DNA from: Coniochaeta sp. PMI_546
Taxonomy: Eukaryota; Ascomycota; Sordariomycetes; Coniochaetales; Coniochaetaceae
Reading direction: 5' to 3'
DNA: 64,000 bases
Assembly: GCA_021432605.1 (NCBI GenBank)
Contig: MU271149.1
Span: 1,860,001 to 1,924,000 of the forward strand
Shown here: one piece after another, positions 45,286 through 57,083 of the stretch
Layout: each line of letters begins with the position of its first letter
Numbering within the stretch: position 1 is the first letter of the stretch
The notes under the pieces: generated by a model
Seen by the model: the letters and a program-made list of their open reading frames with translations, nothing else
Told to the model about the DNA's origin: nothing
The model's database searches: none
Program-made: the position numbers and the translations under genes

Positions 45286-45762
45286 TCACGAAACCCGACA
45301 CAAAACCAAACCACCAACCTTCCTCTCCAACGCCTCCCTAACCTCCAACACCCCCCGGTCCGTACTCAAAAACAGCGTCTCCCCCAGATTCAGCCCCTTG
45401 ACGTACCCAGCCTCGAAACCCCTCGCAATCCTGCTCAGCTCCTTGAGATCGCTCGTCACGGCCCGGCTGGGCTTGGACACGGGCTGGATGTTGCGCATGA
45501 CGGGCTCGTTGTCCCAGTACTTGAGGCCGACCCACAGCCTCCGGGAGGCGACGTTGCGGGAGGTGACGGGCTCGGGCTCGGCGGCGAGGTCCTGGGGTGG
45601 GGTGGGGCCGCCCCGCGTGACGGAGGATATGAAGCCGGCGCGGTGGAGGGCTAGCATCAGGCGGAGGTTGTACTTTGTGTTTGGGATGGAGGTCAGGCCC
45701 AGGCGGGCGCGGGAGGCGTTTTGCAGGTGGGAGCAGGCGTTGGCTATGCTTTGGATGCCCAT
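45286..45762 (-). CDS. Mitochondrial small-subunit ribosomal protein uS8m
   Basis: Single exon, 158 residues, ATG at 45762. The sequence follows bacterial S8: an N-terminal helix region (MGIQSIANACSHLQNASRAR), KYNLRLMLALHRAGFISSV, a short insertion rich in Pro and Glu, then LWVGLKYWDNEPVMRNIQPVSKP and SDLKELSRIARG. The C-terminal S8 box reads GETLFLSTDRGVLEVREALERKVGG, where the bacterial form is GxxxxSTxxGxMTDxEAR. It binds the central domain of the small-subunit mitochondrial rRNA. As in other fungal uS8m proteins, no long cleavable presequence is apparent. Confidence 0.88.
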   Translation of the reverse strand: MGIQSIANACSHLQNASRARLGLTSIPNTKYNLRLMLALHRAGFISSVTRGGPTPPQDLAAEPEPVTSRNVASRRLWVGLKYWDNEPVMRNIQPVSKPSRAVTSDLKELSRIARGFEAGYVKGLNLGETLFLSTDRGVLEVREALERKVGGLVLCRVS

Positions 45763-46792
45763 TGTGGTGTTGTGGGTGGAGGCGAGCCTCGAGGAGGGAG
45801 AGTTGGGGGTGGTGTAGAGGAAGCGATGGGTAGGTGGGTGAGCGAGTGAGGGTCTCTTTAAGACTGGTGAAGGTTGTTAGTCGTGAGACTCGCAGGTGAG
45901 CTGATAGGGGCCGTCACGGAAGATGAGGAGGGACTCACGAGAGGTCGAAAGGAGTGAGAAAGAGGCTGGTTATCTTGGTGATTGCCCCAGCTATGCAGTA
46001 ATGAACAGCGCTATCGCCGTAATCTGGAGGTGCTCGCTGTCGGTCTCGAAGAGCGGTCGTGATGTCGTGGTGTCGTGGGTGTCGTTATGGGAAAGAACGA
46101 ACCGACACGGCTCCTTCCGTCTCCAAAATTTGGTGTCCACAGTGCGTTTAAACGAGGCCGGAAGCCACTAGTTGGATAAGCGATAAGCACATCGCTATCG
46201 GTAATAAGAGAATGGCTTATCGGAAGTACTACGATACAAGCGGTACCTAACTACCGTATTGTACCACGGCAGTGCAGCATGTACAGGCAGAACCACCAAT
46301 CAACCCCGCCAATTGAGTCTTACCGGGGTACATGTACATTGTACTCTCCAAGTCTTACAGTCTTACTCCAACCACACACCTCTCTTAAGCGCCGGCATCT
46401 CGACCAGAAAGTCGCAGCATGTCACGCAAGACCCTGTCGCATGCATCTGTAGCAGTCCAATGGTGATGAGTCTCCAGCAGGTACAAATAAATAATATGCC
46501 ACCTTAGCGGGGAGCCAGGGTCGCCGGGAGGTTAGGCCGCGGTTTCTGCGGCCTTCTTCATCCTCTCACTCTCTCTCCGTCATTTCTTGCTTGCGATCGT
46601 GCTGTGTTTTTCTACTCTGACCTTCAAGCAAGTTGCTTGAAGTGAAGCTGTTTCTCAATAGCCGTTCTCGATCCTCAACTGTCTGTCAAGGCAGCTCATC
46701 AGGGGCAAGCTCCGACTCGAACGAGCTTGCGACCCCTCATCTTACCCTCGTTCCCCTCCTGTCGTTGCGCTCTGCTGTGAGCTCTCGCAAAG
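45763..46792. promoter_or_regulatory. 1-kb divergent intergenic region
   Basis: Upstream regions of uS8m and the proline-rich protein gene. Contains paired short words (gcgataagc, gcttatcgg) near 46177-46225. No gene seen. Confidence 0.45.
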
Positions 46793-48274
46793 ATGGCTGC
46801 TCGGCCAGGAGAAGAAAACGTCGCTGTCCTGTGAGTTTGTGCTCGTCGTCGATAAGGATGAAGACAAGCTGTCTAACGCGGTCTTGCCTTGCGAAGCTTC
46901 GCGGATATCCACTATTTCTACAGTCCGCCAGAAGACAAACCACGGCATCACAGGTTCGACAAGGGCTCGTATGTCTACCTCTTTGAGGACGCGAACCAGG
47001 CACGAGCTCGGGTTGAGATCGCGAACCAGCCTGGTACAGATGACCAAGACGCATTCGATGGCTGTAAGAGCACCCCGATCTCATCCAGCTGCTAGCCCAA
47101 GCTGATCACGATAGATCTTGATACAACCCAGCTGCACTACTCATACAAGCAAACCTGCGTCGTCACCCTGACCGTCGGCGACGTCCAAGGCCACGAGGAG
47201 TGGCACCTGCCCACCTACGACCCCAGCAACCAGAACAAATACCACTACAAGCTGCACTCCCTCGACATCTACTTCTGGACCCAGCAAGACGCCCTCAGCT
47301 TCGTCAACGGCATCCGCCGCGTCGTCGCCCCGTCCCAATGCGAGATCCTCGACGAGCCCGGCCCACCGCCGCGCCAGCACCACTCCAACGACGTAAGCGC
47401 CGTAGTGCAGCAGCTCGAGAAAGCCGCCATCTCCAACTCCTCCTCGACCAGCCAAGCCGGCATCCCGTCCTTCGCACCTCCGCCAGTCTCAGCCACAGGA
47501 AGCGACGCTGCCTCTCCGCCCGCAGCATTCGCGCCGATCCCCTACAACCCCGCCGCGCCGCCCGCCCCGGAACAAGTCCGCCACAGGGAAAAGACCCCTC
47601 CGCCCGAAGACGGCGGCCTGAACCCCCTGCACGCAACTCTAGCCCACGACGCCACCACCCCGTTCAGCCCCGGCCTCGTCCCGCCAGCCGGCTACGGCAG
47701 CCCCATCGGCCCGGGACCCCTGTCACCAGCCTTCGCACCACCACAGCACTTCCTCCCCCCCGCCAGCGCACCGCAGTTCCCCGGCCCTCCGATACCAGCA
47801 GCAGCCCCCGTACCCCACCAGTACCCGGGCTTCGGCTCCCTCGGCGCAGCAGCCACCGCCTCACCCACCCCGCCACCCGTACACCCCGGCCTGGCCCGCG
47901 CAGCCACCATGCCCGTCGCCGCCCATCCGCACATGACCATCGGCGCCTACCCGCAATCACCCGGCTTCGCACCGCCCGGTACCCCGGGCCTGCTAGCCAG
48001 TCCCGGCCTGCCGCCCGGCGCCACCGCCCCGCCGCAGCAGCAGCAGCCCGTGGGCGGCTACTCCGGGTACAACTACGGCGCCGCCGCGGGGGCGCCGACG
48101 ACGCCCGGGCAGGAGTATGGGCTCCATCAGCAGCTGTACCGCCCCACGCAGGGCGAGACGGCGGCGCAGTATGCGCCCAAGAAGGAGCCTAGGGGTAAGC
48201 TGGAGGAGAACGCGGGACGGCTTGAGCGTGGGGTTACGGGGATGTTTAAGAAGTTTGAGAAGAAGTTTGGTTGA
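46793..48274 (+). CDS. Conserved fungal proline-rich protein
   Basis: Exons 46793-46830, 46897-47063 and 47115-48274; introns 66 bp (GTGAGT, CTAAC branch) and 51 bp (GTAAGA...TAG); 454 residues. The folded part is N-terminal (about 10-120): FADIHYFYSP, KGSYVYLFED, EEWHLPTYDP and KLHSLDIYFWT. A Pro/Ala-rich disordered region follows (REKTPPPEDGG, many PPG and PAP words), then YGLHQQLYRP and a C-terminal amphipathic basic end (ERGVTGMFKKFEKKFG) that could bind membranes. The pattern is strongly reminiscent of a conserved filamentous-fungal protein of unknown function sometimes labelled 'RNA recognition motif-containing'; I see no RRM motif. Membrane or trafficking adaptor is only a guess. Confidence 0.78.
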
Positions 48275-49610
48275 TATTTTGATCACTAGATCTTGTGTCT
48301 GATAGTGAGGTGGGTTGGATGGGGGTCTGGGTATATTTATGTGTGTGGTGGGCAGCTGGAGTTGTCTTGGTTTCGACGAGAATCTAACTTCCATCTTGCA
48401 TGAGCTTGGGCAGTGGTTGCCAGTGTGCTATCTTATCCAGCTCCGTCCGATGCCGGTGGCTGAGACCTGGACTATTCTTCTTCGGCCTTGGATCCCCCGG
48501 CATAGGACGCGACCTGTTGTTGTCCAGCGTCATTGTGCTTCCATCCGATTTCCATCCGAACCACGTTCAAGTACCGGAACTGATGAAACTCTATTCGGGA
48601 TTTCCAACCGTGGTATATGAGGAAGAATGGCTCCTACCTCCAGTATCCGAAGCAGAAGGGTGCTCTGGCCGACTGGCCGGGGTGATCTGATTGCGATATG
48701 TTCATATCTGGTGCACTTGAGGTACCATGTTCGAATGCCATATAAACTGCCATCTATCTCACATGTCTGATCATTTTGCCAGTCATTCTGACAAAGTCTT
48801 CCAGTATATTTATCAGGGACGATATAACACATTTTTGGTAATGATGGAAATTCATATCTCTTGTGTTTGGGCTGTGTTATTTTCTTATTTGTTGACTACC
48901 TCTGATGTATCGCCGTCGTCCATCCCAAAGGATGACATCGGCGTCGGCCACACAGTCCTTATCGAACTACCATGACATTATCCAAGACCTGGATAACTGG
49001 TAGTTCGTTCGAGGTCAGTCAAGTCTGTGAATAGAAAAAGCCCCTATGCTCTCTGCTCCGACACAAAACCTGTGGCCGGTTCGCCCTGGACCCTAGTTGG
49101 ACGCTCGACACACACCTCCATCGCATCTTTGATCATTTGCCCTTATAGAACCAAGCTATTGATCCGTCAGTTCGAGTTAATGGCCAAGATAAACATGTTA
49201 CAATCTCTTTTTGATCATTAGGTAGTCTTGTCTATGTCCCACCCTAGTACTACCCATCTATCTATACCATTCTCGTCCTGAGAGGGGTGATGCTTCTTTA
49301 TACAAACTCCCCCCCGATGCCCCATGCCGTTGCCCATCTAAATGTGACAGCAAACGACACGTGAATGCGACATTTTTATACAAAACATCCAGAGACACAA
49401 AGTATCCTACATAAGTGCGACCTCTCGGTCATCATCCAAATCTCCCCCTTCTCAACTCTATGCATAGGCTCTGGATGGGAGGGTTTTCCAGATACCAGAA
49501 GCATTTTTCATTTCATCACGACAAAACACCCGGGGATGTATTAGTCTCAAACCCGTCCCAGGCTTCTTTGCCACCTCCTCTCTTCTCATGAGGGGAAATC
49601 GGGGCAAGAT
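48275..49610. other. 1.3-kb convergent intergenic region
   Basis: Between convergent stops at 48274 and 49611. Longer than other convergent gaps here. Frames under 101 codons only; no RNA gene recognised. Confidence 0.5.
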
Positions 49611-52136
49611 TTACTTGGTCCTCTTGGCCTCAAGCTCCTTCTGGTACTTGGCAACCAGCTCCTTCTGCAGCTGCACGGGCGCGGGCGCGTAGTGGCTGAA
49701 CTCCATGCTGAACTCGCCCTTGCCCTGTGTGGCGGCGCGGATGTGCGAGCTGAAGCCGAACATGGCGTTGAGGCTGCAGTCGGCCACGAGCGTGAAGTCG
49801 TCGGCCCCGATCTCCGTGTCCACGATCGTGCCCCGCTTGTTCATCAGCATGAGGATGTTGCCCTGGAACTCGTTGGGCGCCGTGATGGTGGTCTTCATGA
49901 GCGGCTCCAGCACCTGGCCGCCGGCGTCCTCGAAGGCCTTGCGGAAGGCCATCTGCGTGGCCAGGTTGAAGGCGTAGTCGGACGAGTCCGTCACGTGGGT
50001 CTGGCCGTCGTTGACGATCATCCTCACGCCGATGACCTTGTGGCCCAGCAGGGGACCCTTGCGGCAGGCCTCCTCGAAGCCCTTGCCGCAGGCGCCGATG
50101 TACTTGTCCGGGATGGTGCCGCCGACCACCTGCTCCTCGAACACGTTCTCCTCCGGGTGGCCCTCGTTGGGCTCGATGAAGCCCATGACGCGCGCGAAGT
50201 CGCCGGGCCCGCCCGACTGGCGCTTGAGCAGGAAGTCGTAGTCGGCGTGGCGCGTCACGGTCTCGCGGTAGGCCACGCGCGGCTGGCCCGTCTCGCACTC
50301 GACCTTGTACTCGCGGCGGAGGCGCTCGACGTAGATCTCGAGGTGCAGCTCGCCCATGCCCGAGATGATGGTCTCCTCCGACTCCTCGTCGACGTGCAGG
50401 CGGAAGGTCGGGTCCTCGCGCTGGAAGCGGTTCATGGCCTTGGAGAAGGCGTCGGCGTCCGAGGACCGCTTGGGCTTGATGGAGAGCGACATGACGGCGT
50501 CGGGCACGAACATGGAGGACATGGTGTAGGGCAGGTTGCCGTCGGTGAAGGTGTCGCCCGACGCGCACTCGACGCCGAACACGGCGCAGATCTCGCCGGC
50601 GCCGATCTCGGCCACGTCCTCCATCTCGTTGGAGTGCATGCGCACGATGCGCGGGATGCGGACCTTCTTGTTGGTGCGCGTGTTGAAGAGGAAGGTGCCC
50701 TTCTTGAGCGAGCCTTGGTAGACGCGGATGTACGTCAGCTGGCCGTAGGGGTTCTCCTCGAGCTTGAAGGCGAGGCCGACGAAGGGCAGGGCGTTGTACG
50801 GGATCAGGTGCACGGGGGCCTCGCCCTTGGAGCGGTCGAGGGCCAGGTTGGGCACGTTGGATGGGTTGGGCAGGAAGTCGCACACGGCGTCGAGCATGGG
50901 CTGCACGGCCTTGTCGGCCAGGGCGGAACCCATCATGACGGGGCTGAACTTCAGGGCGATGGTGGCTCTGCGGATGGCGGCCTTGATCTGCTCGGGCGTG
51001 GGAGTGATCTCTTCCAGGAAGAGCTCGGCAATCTCGTCGTCGACGTCGGCGAGCTTCTCGATCAGTTCTTGGCGCTTCTGCTGGACGAGTTCCTTCAAGT
51101 CCTCGGGGATCTCGTTGCTGACACGGAGATTCACTCCTCGCTGACCGTCGTTGCGGATGCACTTGAGGTCGATCAGGTCGACGACACCCTCAAACTCCTT
51201 TTCGGAGCCGATGGGCACCTGGATAGCAGCGGCGGGAATCTTGAGCTTCGAGTTGATCTGTTCGACGGCCTTCCACGGGTTGGCGCCCATGCGGTCCATC
51301 TTGTTCACGAAGCTGATGCGGGGCACGTTGTAGCGCTTCATCTGGCGATCGACGGTGATGGTCTGACTCTGGACGCCGCTGACGGCGCAGAGCACCATGA
51401 CGGCACCGTCGAGAACTCGCATGGCGCGCTCAACCTCGATGGTAAAGTCGATATGTCCGGGGGTGTCGATCAGGTTGATGTGGTAGGTGTTCGTCTCGCC
51501 GTTGGGTTCCTTCTTTTGCCAGTCGCAGAATGTTGCTGCCGACTGGATGGTGATGCCTCTCTCGCGTTCCAGTTCCATGGAGTCCATCTTGGCGCCGACG
51601 CCGTCTCGTCCTCGGACTTCGTGGATCGCCTTGACTCGGCCGGTGTAGAAGAGGACTCGCTCAGTAACGGTGGTCTTGCCACTGTCGATGTGTGCCTGCA
51701 GGAGTCCTGTCAGTCCCGCGTATGCCTATAACAAAGCCTATTTTCCCTCGAGTAAACGTACCGCAATGCCAATATTCCGTACTGTCGACAGCCGCTTTGT
51801 CTCCTCTGGGCTCATCTTTGCGGCGACGACCTCGGAGGTCATGTTCTGGGCAGCGAGCTCTTGCGCTTGCTTGAGACTGTGACGGCAACCAGTAGTCAGC
51901 AATTTGATGTCTTAACATTCTCAGAACAGAGATACTCACGCAGCATGAGCAGCAGCAGCAGCGGTCCTCAGCTTGGAGGTGCCGCTGAAGTAGCGTGGGC
52001 CACCAGCCCATCTTCGTGATGCGCTCGACGAAGCAGAGGTCCTGCATTGCAAGCCAAGAGACCGCAGTCCGGAGCCAGAGCCAGAGCCGAGTAACCGACC
52101 GTCATTGAAGACGGCCGCGGCCCGTGACACCCTCAT
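49611..52136 (-). CDS. mef1: Mitochondrial elongation factor G1
   Basis: Exons 52136-51940, 51876-51762 and 51695-49611; introns 63 and 66 bp; 798 residues. EF-G catalyses GTP-driven translocation on the mitochondrial ribosome. Residues 1-60 are a presequence (Arg/Ser/Ala-rich, no acids except one). Domain G begins at [16 protein letters not shown] (G1, assembled by splice 2), then RERGITI (G2), DTPGHID (G3) and NKMDR (G4). Later domains show [10 protein letters not shown] and the domain IV/V blocks, ending in [12 protein letters not shown]. An upstream in-frame ATG at 52229 would add 31 residues; I prefer 52136 because a presequence starts directly there. Length matches fungal Mef1. Long open frames on the + strand opposite it are codon-bias shadows. 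Confidence 0.96.
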
Positions 52137-52820
52137 CTTCACAAGAAATTCAAGGAATGAAGGGGTTAGAAAAGGAGTGACATGGAAACAGAAATGGGAC
52201 GCCTGTCGAACATTTTGCGATCGGATCATTTCGCGTCGAGATACTCGAGAACTTTTTTGTGGAGCATCTTGCCAGCTGGCGGGTTCCGGCAGTCCGAGGT
52301 CGCTTCCCCCCCCTGAGAGTGACCGAGGTACCTCTGTACTTCATTAACCTCACCGTTCGCGTTTGTACAAGTACTTCAGTGTCGGAACTGACGAGAGACC
52401 AAGCCTAGATAGAAGTGACGGGTACAGGATAGTTAGTGCTGTGGTTTGGTTAGTTGTACCAGATGAATGGTCACCAACTGTTCCATTAAAGGGGTCACTG
52501 TGATGGATGAGAAAGCTCACCACCTTGGTCACATATTCATAGCGACTATGTCGGATCACGCTCGCAAGACGACTGGTATCAGAAGGTCCAATGAATCCTT
52601 GCTCCTTGATCTGACGATACTTTTTGTCCCTTATCCTCTATACCGAGCAGTCAATGTCCAACAGACATCCAACCATTGCTCTACACGACCGAATGGGTAT
52701 AACTTCTAGACCGTACTACGATGCTCAAACTGGAGCACTTCACCGAGCACATCACCCGTAACCGTATTGCCAACTTTTTTCATCCACTGTCCCTTCTTCA
52801 TCTTCTGCTTCTTCTTTCTC
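52137..52820. other. Intergenic region
   Basis: About 680 bases between the mef1 start and the stop of the aspartic protease gene. No gene seen. Confidence 0.55.
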
Positions 52821-54456
52821 TCATATCAGCAGGAAGGCCCCTGATCCAACCATCACAAACACCATACAAACACCCACAACCACCACCCTCGCAAAATCAA
52901 ACGGCGGCGCCCTCGAGCCCGCATTCTTGCCCGTCCCCTGAGTATCCCCCGCGCTGCTCGAACTCCCGCTCCCACTCCCACTCCCGCCCCCACCCCCCGA
53001 CGCGGCAGTAGCAGTCTCCAAGAACCCCGCGCTAGCCACATACCCAGGCGACGTCACCGACGGCCTGACAGTCACCTGGCTCTGGTCCGGCGCCAGCGTG
53101 GCGCTGGGTATCGGCGCCCCGTAGCTCGCAAAGGCCACGATATTCGACGTCGTCGAGTTGAAGTCCGTGGCCGCCATCCCGACCTCGTTGTTCACCAGGT
53201 CGTACACCACGTACGCCGACCGGAGGAACGTATCCCCCAGCAGGAACGGGTCGGAGCTGAAGTTCTGGATCCCGAACTCGCACGCCCCCTGCCCCTTGTA
53301 GGGTCCCGAGGAGAACTTGGGCGGCTCGCCGCTCGTCAGCGGCAGGACCAGCTCCGTCATGTCGACGCTGATGCGGGGCCCGTTGGGGCCCGCGAAGCCG
53401 AAGGTGAAGACCCCGGCGGAGCTGGCCATGCTGCACGGGATCACGGCCAGGTCGAGGTCCGAGGTGTAGAGTGCGCCGACCTCCTTCCAGATCTGCATGG
53501 CGAGGTCGGTGGGGAGGTAGGAGAGGGTGGTGCCGGAGTCGAGCACGACGGGGATGGGGAACTGCCGCGAGGTGAGGGTGTCGGTGCCGCTCGGGCTGAC
53601 GGCTTGGACCGAGGTCAGGGCGACCAGGAACGAGGTGAAGGCGTTGGTGCGGTCGTCTTGGTAGACCTGGATGCGGGCTAGGTCGCCTTTGTATTTGGCT
53701 GTGTCGATGCCGCCGAAGAGGATGTTGCCTGTGCTGGCGTCTGTGAGAGGAGTGTTAGTATGGACAATTATAAATTAGACGAGATTTATGTCATGGTAGG
53801 TAGGTACCTAGGTCGTTCAACCACAGGCTGTAGGCGATGGTGTTGATCAGCCCCTCCCTCTCCATGGTCACCGGCAGGTTAGGATACGCGGACGAAGCAG
53901 ACTGCGTGCCCGCCACAATAGCCTCGTTAAGGGCGTATCCGACGCCCACCAAGCCATAGGCAATGTCAGTGTCGATCCCCAGTCCCATGGTCACGTTGAC
54001 CACGGCCCCTCCTATCTCGAACTTGTCGGCGAAGTAGTCGCCCTTTGAGTGGCTGCCGTCCACATACGATATGCTGAACTTGCCCTTTCCGACGTCCACG
54101 AAGCTGCTGGACTTTGCTGGGTCAAACGTGCCGAATGTACAGCCCTGTGGATCAGACTTGGACACCTGACATGCCTCAGCCGTGACGTCTGGCACCCAGA
54201 TATCGCTGCTGCCCGTGTCGAGCTGGAGCGTGAGGTTTTGGTAAGGCGTGCCTATCGCGCAAGTCGCAAAGTAGCCTCCGCGCATCCGCTCGTTGGTGAT
54301 GACCTCCTCATATGTGTTTGCCCGCTTCTGGAGGAGCTGTGATACCGGCGATGCCCTCTTCTCGATCGGCCACTGCACGACTCCTGGTACCGGGCCATGG
54401 GCCACGGCCGAGCTGATCAGCAGTGCGCCAACGGCCAGTGCGCAGGTCGATCTCAT
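52821..54456 (-). CDS. Yapsin-like GPI-anchored aspartic protease
   Basis: Exons 54456-53808 and 53740-52821; 67-bp intron (GTACCT donor, ACTAAC branch, CAG); 522 residues. ATG 54456 starts a signal peptide (MRSTCALAVGALLISSAVA); the frame extends further upstream but without such a signal. KR sites at about 37-38 and 50-51 fit Kex2 removal of the propeptide. The two catalytic Asp motifs are DTGSSDIWVP and DSGTTLSYLP, and a Tyr-flap region follows the first. After the protease fold come a Ser/Gly-rich stalk and a hydrophobic C-terminus (FARVVVVGVCMVFVMVGSGAFLLI region) typical of a GPI signal. It likely acts at the plasma membrane or cell wall, processing surface proteins. NVT, NLT and NFSS glycosylation sites are present. 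Confidence 0.93.
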
Positions 54457-55834
54457 ATTTGCGAGTGTATGTCGACTACTGGGATACTGGCTAGCGATGT
54501 GTAGAGCCCCAATCTCGTTATTTGATGATGCTGAAGGTTGTACGCTTGCCAGCAAGGCTGGACAACCTGATGTTTTGAGATACCCCAACGTTGAAAAAGC
54601 AAAGGAAGGGACGTAGAGTTAGGGCGATCTAGATACGGCCTTTTCCAAACAAGAATAGGAAAGAAGTGAGGATCTTGAAGCAGATAGGTAGGTAAGGTAC
54701 CTATGTAAGGTAGATGATGAAGAAAATGTGAGGTAAAGCAAAAGCTCAAGCTTGAAGGAGCAGACCCAGGGACGAGTGACACTCCAAGTTCACTTTCTTT
54801 GTAAAGACGGAATGCACAATCACGCAGACTCTATCGTTGGTTTGGCGATTTCAATGACCCAGAAAGACAAGAGAGATAGATGGTCCAAAGTTCGTCAAGC
54901 ACAGCGACGACTGTCGACGACGTATCATCGGAAATGGGAAAAGGAAAAAGAGTGGACGCCTTTTCTCTGGGCACAATTGGCATATGGAAGAAAAACAAAG
55001 TGAAGTGAGCGCCTGTCCCTTCCCTTCTTCCTGACAAGACATTCAGGATCAGTTTGTTGAAGTAATGCCCAGGCTGGAGCCAAGAAGCTGAACCCCGACA
55101 CGAGAAGTCACAGAGGACCAGATAATGACGCCAAGTGCAAACATCAGTGGCTCAGCCCGGGGGCCAAGCACCCCTGGAGATCCGCTGGAAAGTCCGCACG
55201 TCCAATCCGAGTTAGCCGGTCAAGCCACGACAGTCTGGAAGTTACCGTATCGATGATGAGTGATGAAGAAATACAAAAGAGCCTCATCAGACCGGCTTTT
55301 TTTTTTTTTGCAAAGAGGCAAGCATGATGGCGGACAAACATTGATGATGAATCGACGTCAGCCGGAGAAGGGCCTGCCTACCCGACTTGGTGAGGGGTCT
55401 TTGTTTGACAGTGAAAAGGGACCTTACTTTTAGTTCGCTTTTACTGCAGTAGCAATCAGCAAGAGTGCCGAGCATGGTTATACACCATTTGTCACTTTGT
55501 ACCGAGACAAGTCAGCAAGGTCGTCGACCCGGTCCTTGGAACGGCGAGTAAATGCAACACTTGGAGATCTTGGAGATGTTGGAGGCAGCTCTTGGATATT
55601 CCACTACAGTGGGGCATTTGTCTTGGTATGCAGTCGATTACGAATATCCCTCCAAGCAGCTTCGGCATTCGAGCGTTGCTTTCAGACGCGTGTATCCAAT
55701 ATACACATTGTACCAAGTTCTACCAGGGGAGAACCACCGAGGAATGCAAGGTCCTTGAATCGGATATAATCCACAGGTCGGTAAGAGTCTCGCTGATCCT
55801 GCTGGAGCTCAACCTCGCATGTCATCCACGACAT
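54457..55834. other. 1.4-kb intergenic region
   Basis: Upstream of the protease and downstream of the aminotransferase. Holds AGGTA/TACCT words at 54686-54714 and a run of 14 T near 55299. No supported gene. Confidence 0.5.
54686..54714. repeat. AGGTA/TACCT word cluster
   Basis: taggtaggtaaggtacctatgtaaggtag-type sequence, partly palindromic about GGTACC; same word family as at 28784 and 57497. Confidence 0.6.
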
Positions 55835-57083
55835 CTACAGTAGGTGCTCCTCAACATAGCCTCCCAACTTCTCCAATCCCTCCCTCAACACACTCGTATG
55901 ACAAGCATACCCAATCCTCACATAGCCCCTGAAATGCTTCCCCTGCCCAAAGCACACACTAGCAGGCAAGAACAGCACTTTCGTCTTCTCCAGCAGATCC
56001 AGCATAAACTTCTCGTCATCCACGGGCTCCCCGCCCTTGCTGAACTGCACCAACGCCGTCGTCCCGGCCTTGGGCTTGGTCCACGAACAGACAGAGCTAT
56101 ACTTGCCGACAAAGTCATCGAGCAGTCCCAGATTTGTCCTGGCGATTCCAATGTTCCTGCTCATCAACGGCGGCAGCACGGGGGGCGACAGGGCGTAGGA
56201 AGCGACCTGGTCGTCCAGCTGCGACACGCTGATGGTCGTGTAGTCCCGAGCCGAGGCGACGGCTTCGATGATGGCCTTGTCTCGCGAGGCGATCCAGCCG
56301 AGCCGGATGCCGGCCAGGGCGAAGGCTTTGGACATGGAGCCTGTCGCCACGGTCTTGGCGTAGCCGAGGGACAGTATCGAGGGAGGAGCATCCTCGTCCG
56401 GTCCCAGGCTGTGGAAGAGGGGGCTGTAGACCTCGTCGGAGAGGATGGTGATGTCGCGTGCTTTTGCAAAGGCTACGATGTCCCGGAGGACGGAGTGCGG
56501 GATGACGGACCCGGTTGGGTTGTTTGGGTTGTTGAGGATGATGAGCTGTGTTGCGTGCGGGTTTCAGTGAATGGGCTTGGTGAGATGTGGCTTTCACACT
56601 TACTTTTGTATTGCTCTTGACGAGAGTTTGAAGCTCGCTGCCGTCTGGCACATAGCCGTTCTCTGGCTTCAGCGTCCATAAGGACACTTCGGCGCCCAGG
56701 TGCTCCGGCACGGCGTACAGCTGCTCATACGTAGGGTAGACGCAGACGACGTGATCACCTGGCCCGATGAGAGTGTAGAGGAGCAGGAAGTTGGCTCCGA
56801 TAGCTCCCTGGGTTATCAGGACGTTCTCCGTGGGCAGGGGGTTCGACGCCCCTTTACTGACGAGCTCGGCAACCCGCTGGCGGAGCTTGTCCGAGCCGCG
56901 GATGGGGCCATAGGTCAGCGGCCGTGAGAAGTCAAGTACTTTGGCATCTTTATCCTCGCTGAGGCTCACCAACTCGTCGATTGACACGGAGGCGACACAG
57001 GTCTCGGCTGTGTTGATGACGCCTGGCGTAGTTTCATACCTGTCCATCCATTGCTCGACTTGAAAGGGCTTTATCTTGACCAT
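55835..57083 (-). CDS. PLP-dependent class I/II aminotransferase
   Basis: Exons 57083-56604 and 56545-55835; 58-bp intron (GTAAGT...CAG) in phase 0; 396 residues. Fold type I signatures are all present: the small-domain LTYGPIRGSDKLRQRVAE, TQGAIGANFLLLYTLI, LNNPNNPTGSVIP (just after the junction), the cofactor Asp in LSDEVYSPLF, the Schiff-base Lys in SMSKAFALAGIRLGW, and the substrate-carboxylate Arg in RGYVRIGY. It is closest in pattern to the capreomycidine-synthase-like/aspartate aminotransferase superfamily members found in fungi. The amino donor and acceptor cannot be told. No targeting signal. Confidence 0.9.

Noticed and set aside
49692-51731. 679-codon open frame on the + strand opposite mef1
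   Set aside because: It is the codon-bias mirror of a confidently identified EF-G; composition (Val/Gly/His/Leu-rich) has no domain signature.
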